A stretch of 64,000 nucleotides of DNA from Hybos culiciformis (taxonomy: Eukaryota > Arthropoda > Insecta > Diptera > Hybotidae). Position 1 is the stretch's first letter, and each line of letters opens with the position of its first letter. The position numbers were made by a program, and so were the translations under genes. The notes beneath the pieces were generated by a model. It did no database searches. It was not told the DNA's origin and saw nothing but the letters and a program-made list of their open reading frames with translations. Below, piece by piece: positions 1-11,900 of the stretch. Location: contig OZ023275.1 of the NCBI GenBank assembly GCA_964007475.1, positions 23,707,052-23,771,051 on the forward strand, in the 5' to 3' direction.

Positions 1-700
1 AAATGTGAAAAAAAAATACCGATATATGAAGAATATTATTTCTATTTTTATTTAAACATTTAAAAAAAAAAAAAAATCATTTAAAAAAATTCTAAATAAC
101 TTTTGTACAGTAAGAGTTGATCCACCGTTGAGGATACACGGTTCTTTTATAGCGTAGCGTTAACGTTTTTTTTTTTTTCAGTACAAAAAAATTTCTAGTA
201 AGAAAAATTTCAAATTTTTTTTTTCCCAGAACAATTTTTTTTATTATTTTGTACTTGTAAAAAAAAAATTTCTAAATCGAAAAGAAGAAAAAAAAAAGAT
301 TTTAAATAAAAAAATTTTATATGAAGTTCTATTCGGAAGAGATTATTGTTTTGAATAATTTTTATTCGATATTTTAATATTTTTGTTATTCAAGTTTTTT
401 CTAATGAAAAGATCAGCTTTTTAAAGGAAGCTTCAAAAAAAAAAATTCAAAATTGACAAAAAATAATAAAAATAAATAAAAAAGAATTAACAGTTTAGTG
501 TCAAAAAATAAGTAAATATAATTAAAAAAGAACATAAATCATTTTTAAAACTAAATTTTCATGATTTAGAAATAAAATAAAGATTAAATAAATTTTTTTT
601 TTTTATTTTTATTTATTAAAAAAAAATAATAATAAGAAGAGAAAAAAAATTAATAAATTTTAATACAAACCATAATAACAAACATCTTTAACATTGTTTT
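1..700. other. AT-rich 5' flank of ovo/svb, no gene seen
   Basis: The stretch is almost entirely A/T with many homopolymer runs. The only less AT-rich patch is at about 110-170 (cover of CCACCGTT, ACGGTTC and GCGTAGCGTTAACG words). I see no open frame, RNA gene or repeat here. It is presumably upstream regulatory DNA of the transcription unit that starts to the right. Confidence 0.5.
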
Positions 701-730
701 TATATAAAATTCTGACGTTTCGATACAGTT
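701..730 (+). promoter_or_regulatory. Candidate TATA box and initiator for the svb transcript
   Basis: TATATAAA lies at 701-708. An initiator-like ATACAGTTC follows, with a putative +1 A at about 727, a spacing of about 26 bases that is close to the usual one. That would give a 5' leader of roughly 320 bases before the ATG at 1051. In such AT-rich DNA TATA-like words are common by chance, so only the combination with the initiator gives the call any weight. Confidence 0.3.
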
Positions 731-1050
731 CTTTACACTTTTATATTTAAAAAAAAAATTGAATTATTTTTAAGCAAAAAAAAAAAAATAAATTATTATT
801 TTCAATAAATTTGAAAAAAAAATTTTGCGAACATGAATAAAACAATGAATTATTTTAATAAATTCAAGGAAAAAAATTAAAAAAAATTTCTAACTATAAA
901 GTAAAAAATTGTAAAAATCGTATTAAAAAAAATAAAAAAAAATTAGGAAAAGTTATATTTTAGAAAACACAGGATAAAAGTAATTAGTGTTCGAAATTAA
1001 AATAATCAAATAAAAATCAAATAAAAAATCAAATAAAATAATTATTCATA

Positions 1051-1309
1051 ATGCCGAAAATATTCTTAATTAAAAATCGATTGCATCAACAGCAATTGCG
1101 ATTGCAAGAATCACAAAATTATTTAAATAAAAATGATTCTGAATCAGATCGTTTGGTTCCACCACTCAGCCCAGTTGGACAAGGATCATTAAATCCAGAT
1201 GGGCATAATAGTGGTTGTGAACCAACTGATTCTCGTGGCAAATTAAATGAACCTCTTTCATTGATATCACGTAAAAAATATTTTCAGGATTACGATGATA
1301 ACGAACAAG
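1051..1309 (+). CDS. ovo (svb): Ovo/Shavenbaby transcription factor, first coding exon (partial gene)
   Basis: The exon encodes 86 residues plus one base and begins MPKIFLIKNRLHQQQLRLQE, followed by SDRLVPPLSP. This is the N-terminal signature of the long somatic Ovo isoform, Shavenbaby, a C2H2 zinc-finger factor that drives epidermal trichome genes. In Drosophila this N-terminal segment acts as a conditional degron: Pri/Tal small peptides recruit Ubr3 and the proteasome trims the repressor form to an activator. The N-terminal lysines K3 and K8, and K27 nearby, are present. The ATG is supported by an in-frame TAA nine bases upstream (1042-1044). The exon ends at CAAG|GTGAGT, a near-perfect donor, in phase 1. 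Reading on through the donor would add only 21 residues before a stop at 1372-1374. The activation domain and the zinc fingers are not in this window. Confidence 0.93.
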
Positions 1310-1315
1310 GTGAGT
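1310..1315 (+). other. 5' splice site of ovo/svb exon 1
   Basis: GTGAGT directly follows CAAG. It matches the U1 consensus fully and leaves a phase-1 codon (G + two bases from the next exon). Confidence 0.85.
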
Positions 1316-1978
1316 TTTTAGAAAAATATAATTTGAAGAAAAATTTTTTTAAATTACGAAAACTATGGAACTGAATTATTATTAAAAATGTAAGAAATTT
1401 TACCTACACGGAATTTACACACCAAAACCAAAACTTTGGCGTAAAAATTTATTCTAAATGGAATATTTACTGCACTTTATTCTTGATTTTTTAATTTCTT
1501 TGACATTTTTATGTAATTATAAAAATAAAACATTTTAATATAATTTATTATAGTCAAGAAATAACACTTAAAATAGAATTTAATTGAAATTTATACATAT
1601 ATTTATATTTTTTTTCTCTTAATATTTATTATCAATAAATTCTAAATTAAAGTTCTTAAATAATCTCTCATCCTACTAACTATATTTATATTTTATGAAA
1701 AACAAGTTTTGCCAATATCTTGCATAAAAATAAAAACAAATAAGTCAAAAAAAAAAAAAAAAATAGGTACTTATATTATATATGTTTTTTTTTTGCATCA
1801 TTTTTTATTTATTTTGCTTTTAAAAATAAACCAGAATTTTGCTTCATTAATGGTCAATTTTAATCAAAAGACCGAACGAAAAAATTATTTTTCAATTACA
1901 TATTTCTGTTTTATTAATTTTGTTATTTTTTTTTTTATAATAAATTTTATATTGACAAATTTCATTGATATCAATATT

Positions 1979-2523
1979 ATGAAGATTACTTCTAGTATAC
2001 ATACATGTAGACGGTCTAGCGGCAGAATGTATTCAGGACGTAAAATTGTGTCCTCTGCTCCGGAAATCTATCGCAATATAAGACATTAGTTATTGATGAT
2101 ATTTCCGTTACACCGATAAATTTGAAACTGGGAAAATTATCTAAATTCGGATAAATTTAAGCGGCACGTCATTGGAAATGGTCTAAAACAGAACATAGGG
2201 AAAGAATTTCCTTAAAATAAAAGTTTGGAAACACTTGAACCAAAAACAAAAATAAGAGTTTTCTATTCAAGTTTCTATATCGGTCGGCACCACATTCGTC
2301 GAAAGTCTTTTTTTTTTTTAATTTAAGATACTGTTAAGATTTATAAATTTTTAGTCAATCTTTATCTTAGCCGAAATTATATACGAATTGATTTAAATTG
2401 GTTGAACAGCAAGGTTTGATTGCAAACACTCTGATTCGTGGACTTTCCATTTTTGATAGTAGAAAAGCCCGAAAGAGAGTTGTCATGAATGCAGATCGAC
2501 GAAGACTAACAGAAAGTCGGTAA
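1979..2523 (+). other. Unexplained coding-like island just inside the intron
   Basis: This block is clearly less AT-rich than its surroundings. It has an ATG frame of 36 residues at 1979-2089 (ending SSAPEIYRNIRH) and, in the same frame, an open stretch at 2126-2212 (with KFKRHVIGNGLKQNIG). A separate 43-codon open stretch lies at 2392-2520 (with IANTLIRGLSIFD and an arginine-rich end). Stops separate the pieces. I recognise no family. It could be a decayed transposon or retrocopy, a conserved enhancer, or small alternative exons. One exon-like boundary, TATTCAG|GA at about 2037, would keep frame with ovo exon 1, but its pyrimidine tract is poor. Confidence 0.35.
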
Positions 2524-2792
2524 TTCGTTGAAAATATATAGTTCCTACGAAGTTCCTTCGAATTTCGAAAAAAAAAAACAAATGAAAACTTAAAAAATAA
2601 CCAAATTTAAAATAACACATTTTAAGAACCATACCAAGATAATAAATGCAATTTATTCGATTCAAGTTCAAAAAAATCAAAAAAAAAATCATTTCATTAA
2701 GAATTTTTATATATTTTTTTTGCAACTCGTTTATTATTCATCTTCTTCTTCAATAAGCATTGTTTGAAAAATTTTTTTTTTTTGTTCTTGTT

Positions 2793-2795
<3 letters not shown>

Positions 2796-2831
<36 letters not shown>

Positions 2832-2833
2832 TC

Positions 2834-2904
<71 letters not shown>
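2796..2904. repeat. (ATT)n microsatellite, about 109 bp
   Basis: Near-uninterrupted ATT/TTA triplets with one T-rich interruption at about 2830-2838. The long poly-asparagine or poly-isoleucine open frames on the minus strand here are artefacts of this repeat. Confidence 0.95.
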
Positions 2905-2905
<1 letters not shown>

Positions 2906-5900
2906 CATTTTTTCTTTAACTGATGCATAATGTCCAGTTAGTAAGTCCTTGCTCTTGAAAATTTTTTCTTGTATCTTTTGGAACAAAAAAAACACAATCT
3001 TTTATTTTTTTTTTCCTTCTTATCTTGTTTGTTATTTTGCAATACTGGAATATGGTAACAAGTTTTTTTTTTTTTTTTGTTATCTTTCATATTTTGTCTG
3101 CAAAATGTTTGCAAGAAAAAAAAAAAAACAAACAATAAAGAATGAATTTTCAAAATAAAAGGATCAGAAAGTATTTAAAATTTGACCAAAGAATATTAAA
3201 AAAAAAAAAAAACCAGTTATTTAGATCTGTTTCTTTTTAAAACGAATCGTTATTTTGAATTATCCTGTTTCGCATATAAAATGTATTCGAATTATACTCT
3301 TCTAGTTTTCTAGGGATACTATGTTGTTCAGTTTTCAATGTTCCTGATTCTGTGTTCTAACTGAAAAAAATATTTCTGTCCCTATCTTGAGAGTTATATA
3401 CAAAAGCAATGAAAAGAATTAACAAAAAGTTTATTCTAGATAGGATAACAAAATATTATTCTTTGACATTATATAAAATAGAGTTAATAGTTTTATATTA
3501 TTAACCCTTCCAAATCAAAAATCTTGAATTGCATTATTTTGTTGTCGCTGCAAGTTATTAAACATGTAACAGATTCAACATGTCACAGATTCAAATGTTA
3601 GAATATTTAGATTCGAAATTCTTTATAATTAAAATTTTCTATGAAATTATCTATTTTTAAATAAAAACGCAACTAAAAATAATTTCTTTTTTTAATTTGG
3701 AATAAAGAAAATTTCAAGAAACTTCAAAATTATTGATATAATATTATTTTAATGTTCAAAAGAAAAACAAAAGACTTCAACGCATCAATAAGACACAAAC
3801 TTGATTTTAAACAAAAAAAAAAATAAATAAAATAAAAATACATTAAAAAAAAGTCAATAAAAAATATTTAAAAAACAAAAAAAAAATATAATCAATCTTA
3901 TAAAGTCGTTTTTATGAAGAAAATTCTAACAAGAATATTTTATTTTTTAATTTTTTATTTTTTTTTTTTTATTTAAAAGAGAAAAGACTCAAGGAATAAA
4001 AAAAATATGTATATAATGGCGGAAAGAAAAAATATCACGAAAAAAGAGTTAAAAATAAATTTTTAGTCGTGGTTATTTTTTATTTAATTTTTTTTTTTTC
4101 AACTTTATACCACGAAATTCTGTTTGGTTACGGCTGACTTCGTCTTTTTGTAGAAAAATTATTGAAGTTGTTTGGTTAGATGATTCTCTTATTTTATGAA
4201 ATATATTTTTTTTTTCTTTCTTCTTTATGGTTGAGTTAGAATTTTTTTTTTTTAGAGGAAAATCACTATAAATAAGCGTACGAAACGAATTTAAGTAAAA
4301 GTATGGGTTCAAGCTGATTTCAAAGGTAGATTATATATATTTGTTTTTGATTCCAGAATCAGCCGAAAGAAATTCAATTTGTCTAGGCTGTTTTTTCACA
4401 TACTTAAGACTAATAATAAAATTGTTGGAAAATTATTTATTTTTAAAAATTTTGCCATTTCGTAAATAAAGTTTAAAAATTAATCAAATGTTTACCAATA
4501 GATAAAATAACTATTCGACAGCTTTTTTTTTTTTTTTGATTTTTTATTAGATATTACAACTCCGTATCTCATTTTGAATATCAATACTTCTTTCTTCTGT
4601 TACTCGAGGAAACTTAACTATAAGAAACTAACTTTGATTATGGTTATGGATAGTTAAAGTTTTTGATTTGCTGTTTTACAGTGTATTTGTTGTGTTATAT
4701 TTATAAATAAGCAAAATATGAAGAAAATTAATGTAAGAAAACAGAAAATTTTTATGTAATCATAGAAATTCAATGAACTCTGAAGAAAATATCTATAATA
4801 GTTTATGCTTTTTTTTTTTCTTTTAAACTTCTTTTCTTTAATTTATAAAATTCATTGCCAGTTTTCTAAAAGTTATTTGATTTTTTTTTTGAAATTCGCA
4901 CAAAAAAAAACACTTTTTGGCTGTCTTACATAAAATAAATTTTTTAGTTCCAATTATATATATTTTTGATAACAATCTAATTCAATAGAAAATAAATTTT
5001 ATGTTGTTTTCTTTTCTAACTAAAGGAGTAAAATTGATCAAAATTTGTAATTAAAATATTATGTATATTTAATTTGAATAACCTGCTTAGTTCAAATAAA
5101 TTTCATAATAAGAATTTTTTTGGATATAAAAATAGTGCATTTTTGTTTTTTTATTTTTTTGCATCAAAAATTAAATTCCTCTTTTATTTTCTTTAACCTC
5201 ATTTTGTCTATAAAGTAATTAGAGAAGGGAATAAATTAATTCTCATCAAGACTATAGTTCCCTTTATTTTTATTTTTATTTTTAAACACAGATGATTACT
5301 TCATACTTAAGTAAATCTACCAATGTAGTTTGTTTTTTTTTTTCATTATTAATTAACTTCCTTGCTAAAATGAGATGAAAATTAATTCTTATAATTTCAT
5401 GCTTAAATATCATAAATTATCATAAAAGTTCATTATCTTTTTAGATAAAATGCATTCATAAATTTATTTTTGTACAAAAAAAAAAATGTTTAAATACAAA
5501 TATAATATAAAACTTTTTTTTTTTTGCATAAATTTAACAAAAAAACATAATTTTTTCTCAAATTAAAAAAAATTCAAGTTCATTATAACTTTATTTCCCT
5601 TTATTTTTTTTTTTAATAAAAAATTAAAATTTTTTATTGTATATATTCTTCTTAATCTTGTGAATAAAATAATGTTGTTGAGAAAAAAAAAAATTAACAA
5701 TTGATGACTTGGTATAATTCTGACAAATGTCTTGCGGCTACATGAGTATATAGATGTTATGATCTTTAATTTTGATAAAGCTTTTTGTTATAAACTAAGT
5801 TGCTCTTGTTAATTTGACATTTGTTTGTAATTTTTTTTTAATCCTCATTTGACTATTTTGGGAAAATTTTTTTTAAGAAATTTTGATTCAATTTAATAAT

Positions 5901-8900
5901 TTTTACGAAATCATAATTACATAATATCCAGCATAGTGGTATTTATGTTTTCTATAAGAGAAATTATTTCTATTATTCGTCAGATCTCTTTGGCTGAACT
6001 TAATAGAGTCAAATTTCTTATCAGTTAAATGTAATAATGTAGTTTGCAACCAATTAATACTTTGCTATAAAGTAGCATCTTCAATGAAGTGTATAAACTT
6101 GCATATTTTTTATACATAAATTTGCCGATTGGTAATTAATTTTTTTTTTTTTTTTGTAATTTTCAATGCTAAAATATAATATAAATAATTTTTTTTTTTT
6201 TTTTAATAAATAAATTTATCATGCCTAATTTGCTGTTAACATGAAAAAAAAAAGTCTTCCTCAAAGAAGAATTTGACGTTTTTTTGATTAAATTTTAATT
6301 TAAATCCATTATAATGAATTAATCTGTTTTAAATAAATTCAATAACATTTGAATAATAAAATTTTTATCAAAATAAAATATTTCGTATAATAAATTCGTA
6401 TATTAAAAAAAATTGAAATATTATTTGTTTTTGGTGTTTGGATTGCAAACGCAAAAAAAAAAATAGATGGCCGTCATTAACATTGAAAAATGTTTATTTT
6501 TGTTGAAAAAGACATGAATTCTGTTGTTTATGCAATAAATATAATGAATGCATTTTTTAATTTTGTTTCAAAATTTTTTTTTTTATATTTTATAAATCTT
6601 ATTAATTACCAACCGAGTATAATAAAATAAATTAGGGAAAAAGTTATCAAGGGAAAAATTAGATAAATTAATGCAATTCATTTCCGTCACTTCATAAATT
6701 GATAATTAAAAAAAATAATAATAAAATTAAAATAAAAGATAACGTCGCTTTTAACATTTTCAATTTCCTCAATTTTTTCCTTAACTTCTAAAACTACAGA
6801 ATAAGATCTTATGTTTTGCTTGAATTCTTTATGATTAAAAAACTATATCGTAATACTAATTTAAATTTTTATCAAGAAATTAATGAAAAAATAATTCAGA
6901 ACTTCTTTCAAAATCAAAAGACTTCAACACTAAATAAGACCGAAACTTCAAATTATAAAAAAAATCATTTTAAGGACGTTGAAATAGAATTGATTATCTA
7001 TCTTTTTTTTTTGTTTTTAAAAATATAAAAATCTTTCATTTATCCCGTTTAACCTTACCTAATTTAAAAGTCATATTTTGAAGATTATATTCGCGATTTA
7101 AAAAAGTTTTTTCAAGATTTTTTATTTTATTTTTTTTTTGGTAACAAAAAAGTTCTTATCTTTATTTTTTTATAAAATTTTAGAATTTAATTTTTAATTC
7201 AAAAGTTTGTTGAACTTTTATTTAAAAGTTTTATTTCACAAACTTGTTTTTTTATTGTGTTATTATAATATATATGTACATACATACATAGATATACATA
7301 TATTTTTTATATGAAATAAATAAAAAAAAGTTATTAATGTTTTTTCATACAATTTTTGCTAAATTCTCATAATTTATTTTAAAATTAAATAAGAATTAAA
7401 TTTGCGTGACAAAAGAAAATTGTTGAAATTGTAGCTTCTTTTTTTTTCCTGTTTTAAATCATAATTTTCTTAATTTTTTTTTTGATACAATCAGTATCAC
7501 TGTAGATCTGTAGAGATTGATGTTTAAAATTTTTTATATAATGTGAAATAATACCTGTACCTCAATTATATACTTGTGATTACTTGTGATTGAGGAAATA
7601 GATTCTAATTAGAACAATATCTTTAATCAATTTCTTGGCTTAATAGTCAAAATTTTTTGGCTTAACAATCATGTGAATTATAAAAATTATTCTGCTTGTA
7701 AATATTTTATAATCAGTTTAAAGAAACTCAAATATTGATCAAGCTCATTTCTAATAATTTTATAAGGAACACAGAAAAGTCAGTTTCAAGCTCTCAGAAT
7801 ACTTGCATCTATTTGGCATAATGAATTATTGTAAATATGTATATTTCCTTCTAATTATCTCATTTATAAATTTTCTTGAAGATTTCACTATTATTTAAAT
7901 AGATAATTTTCTGATTCAGCCGTATATATAATCTTTACTTAATTATCACTCGTCTTGAAATTGCAAACCCCAATAAGGACATTAAACATTCAACAAATTT
8001 TTAATCATAATTATGTGAAATTAAAATTAGTCATCAAAATTTATGACTAATACATACTTTTGCACATATTACAAATGATAACAATTTCAAAGGTACCAAA
8101 GATTATACTATTAAGCATAATCATTAATTTATTTCTCTACTTCCTTCTTCAGTAAGGCTCTTACGCAAGAAAAAACAGAAAACAATAAATTTTAACTTTA
8201 GTTAATTTAGTAGTTTAGTTTATATGAAAAAAAAGAAGAAAAAAGATTAATAAATATTTTATATACTTAATCTAAAAAAAAAAAAATTATGTATTTGAAA
8301 ATAATATTCAAATAATATCAATGTCAATGTCACCTCCAAAATATTAAAATTAAAATATTTTATTAATATAAATAAAAATTTAAATTAATTTATACAAAAA
8401 ATAATAAAAATGCATATTGAATATAAAAAAAAAAAATTTATTATTATTTAAATTTTTAACAATATTTTATAATCATAGTTTTAATTTGATGTTAACGTTT
8501 TTTCTATCACTTTGATGTTTTCAATTATATACACAGTCAATTAATTCCAAGAACTTGAATTTAAGTAAATTTTTAGTTTAAAAGAATAGTCTAAATAACT
8601 GTTTTTAAAATTTTGAATATATTTTTTATACGGTTATTTTATTTAAATATTCACATCTTTCGACTGCACTAAAGAAAAACTTATTACTTACTAGAGTTAT
8701 TCATGAACAATTATGTAAACCTAAAATATAAATATCGTAAAATATTTTAATGATCTATTTCTTATTGGAACTAAAACTCGTGCAATTTCGTTCAGATTTC
8801 CAAAATCAAAAATGATATTAGAAAACCAAACCTAAAATATTGTAAAAATTATTTGGCGTTTCCAACATACTAGAATTAAATTGTCAAATTTTATTTTAGC

Positions 8901-11900
8901 TTAAACGAATTATTATCAGCCCCCAAATATTCGCCCCCGTAAAAATCTCCATTAGATCGCAAAAAAAAATAAATAAATAAAAAATTTAACAAGTGCGGAC
9001 AAAAAAGAATTTTGTTAAATATTTTTTTTCTTTTTTTTTTTAGTAAAATAACATGACACATAATAAGAATTTTTGTATCATTATTTCATATATATTTAAA
9101 CATTATATAAAATAAAACGAAATTATTCTAATTTTAATTTAATTTGAGTTAGCTAAAAAAAAAAGAACTGAGTAATCCACCAACAGTAATAAGAATTAAC
9201 AAAAAAAAAAGTATTTAAAAAAATCAGCGGCGAATTAAAACCGAATAAACTTTTTTTTAAGAGACCTCGCTGTGAAATTTAAAAAAATTTCTATTTCTGT
9301 AATTTTATATTTCTGTAGTTTTTTTTTGTTTCTATTAAACAGAAAACAACTCTATAATTTTTTTAATTAAATAAAATTAATTAAAAATTATTTAGAAAAT
9401 TAAATAAATTTAAAATTCCACCTCACCAGCCCTAAAGAGTTTTTATTTTTTTGTTATCCTTACTTCACAATATCTGCTCAAGTTCAAGATCAAGTTCAAG
9501 TTCACGACCAAAAAACTCAAAATTTAAAAAGTCCCTTGAGCCAGTTCTATACTGTCTACCATATTATAAAAAAATTACTTTAGTCGAGATTGTATTGAAC
9601 CGGCAATTAAATCAAAACCAAGATCAATATTTCAAATAGAGGGATCTTAACGCGTTTAACATTATTGACCCTCCATATTTAAAAGAACTGACAAACACTC
9701 TGCGTTGTATTTTAAACTAAAAAAACCATAAATCGGAATTTCAATTTTTTTTTTGGAACTAACAATTTTTTGACAAAAATTTCCTTAAATATTAAGATAT
9801 CTAAATTTAAAAGTAGACAACAAATTTCTTACACCTGTTCGCCTCTGACAAACTAAGAATTTTTTAATCGTGATCTGTAACGTAATAAATTTACAAATTA
9901 CATTTTTCTTCTATAATTACTTCTCTAACTGCGTAATTTTAATTTTAAATTATTTAAAAAAAAAATCTATGAAATTATTTCATTTTTTTCTTTTTTTTTA
10001 AATAAATCGCATTGTAAATTTTGTTTATTTTCAAATAACTAAGGTGTGTCACCTTCTTCTTTATAAAGAAGCGATGAAATATTAAAGTCGGAAATAACAA
10101 AAAAAAAATTAAAATGAATTTTATGGCGAACAATATTATGAAAAAAAATTTTGTTAAATTATTTAAAGCTTTTTTTAACTATGAAAAAATAAAATAAATT
10201 CGTTTCAATAAAAATAAAAAAAAATTTAAATATAGGTAATGATAACGAAATTTTGTCTTATTTTTTTTTTAAACTTATAAATCTGTTTATCTTTGACAAA
10301 TAAAATGTCTTTTTGGACTTTAACAATTTTTTTTTTATATGTATGTAAATGTATATTCGTTATTTTTCATTCGTTTTTCTGTTGTGAGAAAAACTTTATG
10401 CGTGAATAATATTTTGAAGTAATATTTGCACTTAAAATATACACATGAATCGAAAAAAAATAAAATAAAATATATATATTTATATATAAATAAAATAAAA
10501 AAAATAACATATTCTTTTATTTACTAAAGTAATCTAAAAAGTCATAAAATTTTGTAATAATAAATAAAAAAAATTATGTCATATCTGCCCTAAAAAATAT
10601 TTATACACTACACACATTTATATTTTTCAAAACGTAAATTATTTTTCTGTCTCTATGTAATAAATTTTAGAAAAGAAATTAATGTGTGTAAAAAATCAAT
10701 AGCCGTAAATAATTGTTTTTTTTTTAATGGTATTTAAGAATAAACTATATTCATATTTGCAATAATCTTTTACCAGTCTCATTGGCACTGGAAGACTTAC
10801 ATATATTTATGTTAATATATAATTTTTATTTATTATGATAACTAAGTATATATTTCAAAAATAATTTCTTCCTAAGTATTTTGTTCTTATTTAAAGTTAT
10901 TAAAATTATTAACACAATTTGTTGAAAATTTAATGTCAGTTTTAAAATATGTACAACTCAAATTTCATTCCCACCTCGGCCTAAAAAAATTTTGCAACGT
11001 TCACTTCAACTGGAAGTCTGTTCTGGTTTGTTTTGTTCTTTAATTCTCATATAGAAGGCTCAAAATTTAGAAAAATCAAAATTATTATTCCAATTTTTAT
11101 TCTTAAAAAACCAAAACTAACAGAAATGATTTTTATATTTTACATCCCTTCATTGTAGTCTATTAAACATTATTATTTTTGTAGTAATTATATTCAAAAA
11201 ATTCTAAGTACCAATATTTAGCAAAGTCAATTTTTTTTAACTTACAATTTGTTGATGATTTAACGAAATAATATGTTTTATTGCTTTATATTTCCATGAT
11301 TAGGCAGAAAAAAAAAATCTAATACCTATTAAGTATTTCATTTTAATGTTCTTAATTAAAATGGTAAATTCACAAAAATTGGTTTTGTAAAAAGCTTAAA
11401 GAAATAAACAACAAAAAAAAAATAAATAAAAAATTAGAACCATTATGTCATTATGCTGTACAAAAAGTATATATCAACACCTGTTACATTTTTTTTTTTT
11501 TTTAATTGTAAAAATATTTATTAAGTAAACAATTTAACTTTTAAACTCAAAATGTTCTTTTTGTTCTGATCTACAAAAAAAAAAAAAACAAAAAAGTAAA
11601 AATGAAATACATTTTAATTATATGTATGTTCAATTTATCATCACAGATTAAAATTTATTTCAATTTATACTCTAAATAAGTAATATTTTAAAAAAAGCTA
11701 CAAAAAAAAACAAAAGCGAAAAGGATTAGAACGTTTTGACAAATTGATTTTTTGATTTAAACATTAAACAATTTGCGATGCTTTAAATTAATTACTTCTT
11801 TTTTTTTGTTTCGTTTAGTTTCAAGGTTAAGATTCCTAAAATTTGTCATCAAGCAAATACTTAATTTCAAGCATTTCCTTTAAATATAATTGTCTTTTTT

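Noticed and set aside
2750..2995. Minus-strand frame with long poly-asparagine and poly-isoleucine tracts
   Set aside because: It is the six-frame reading of the (ATT)n microsatellite.
9451..9639. Serine-rich + strand frame (SSSRSSSSSRP)
   Set aside because: Starts at a TTG, the serine run comes from a short CAAGTT/CAAGAT repeat, and there is no splice or family support.
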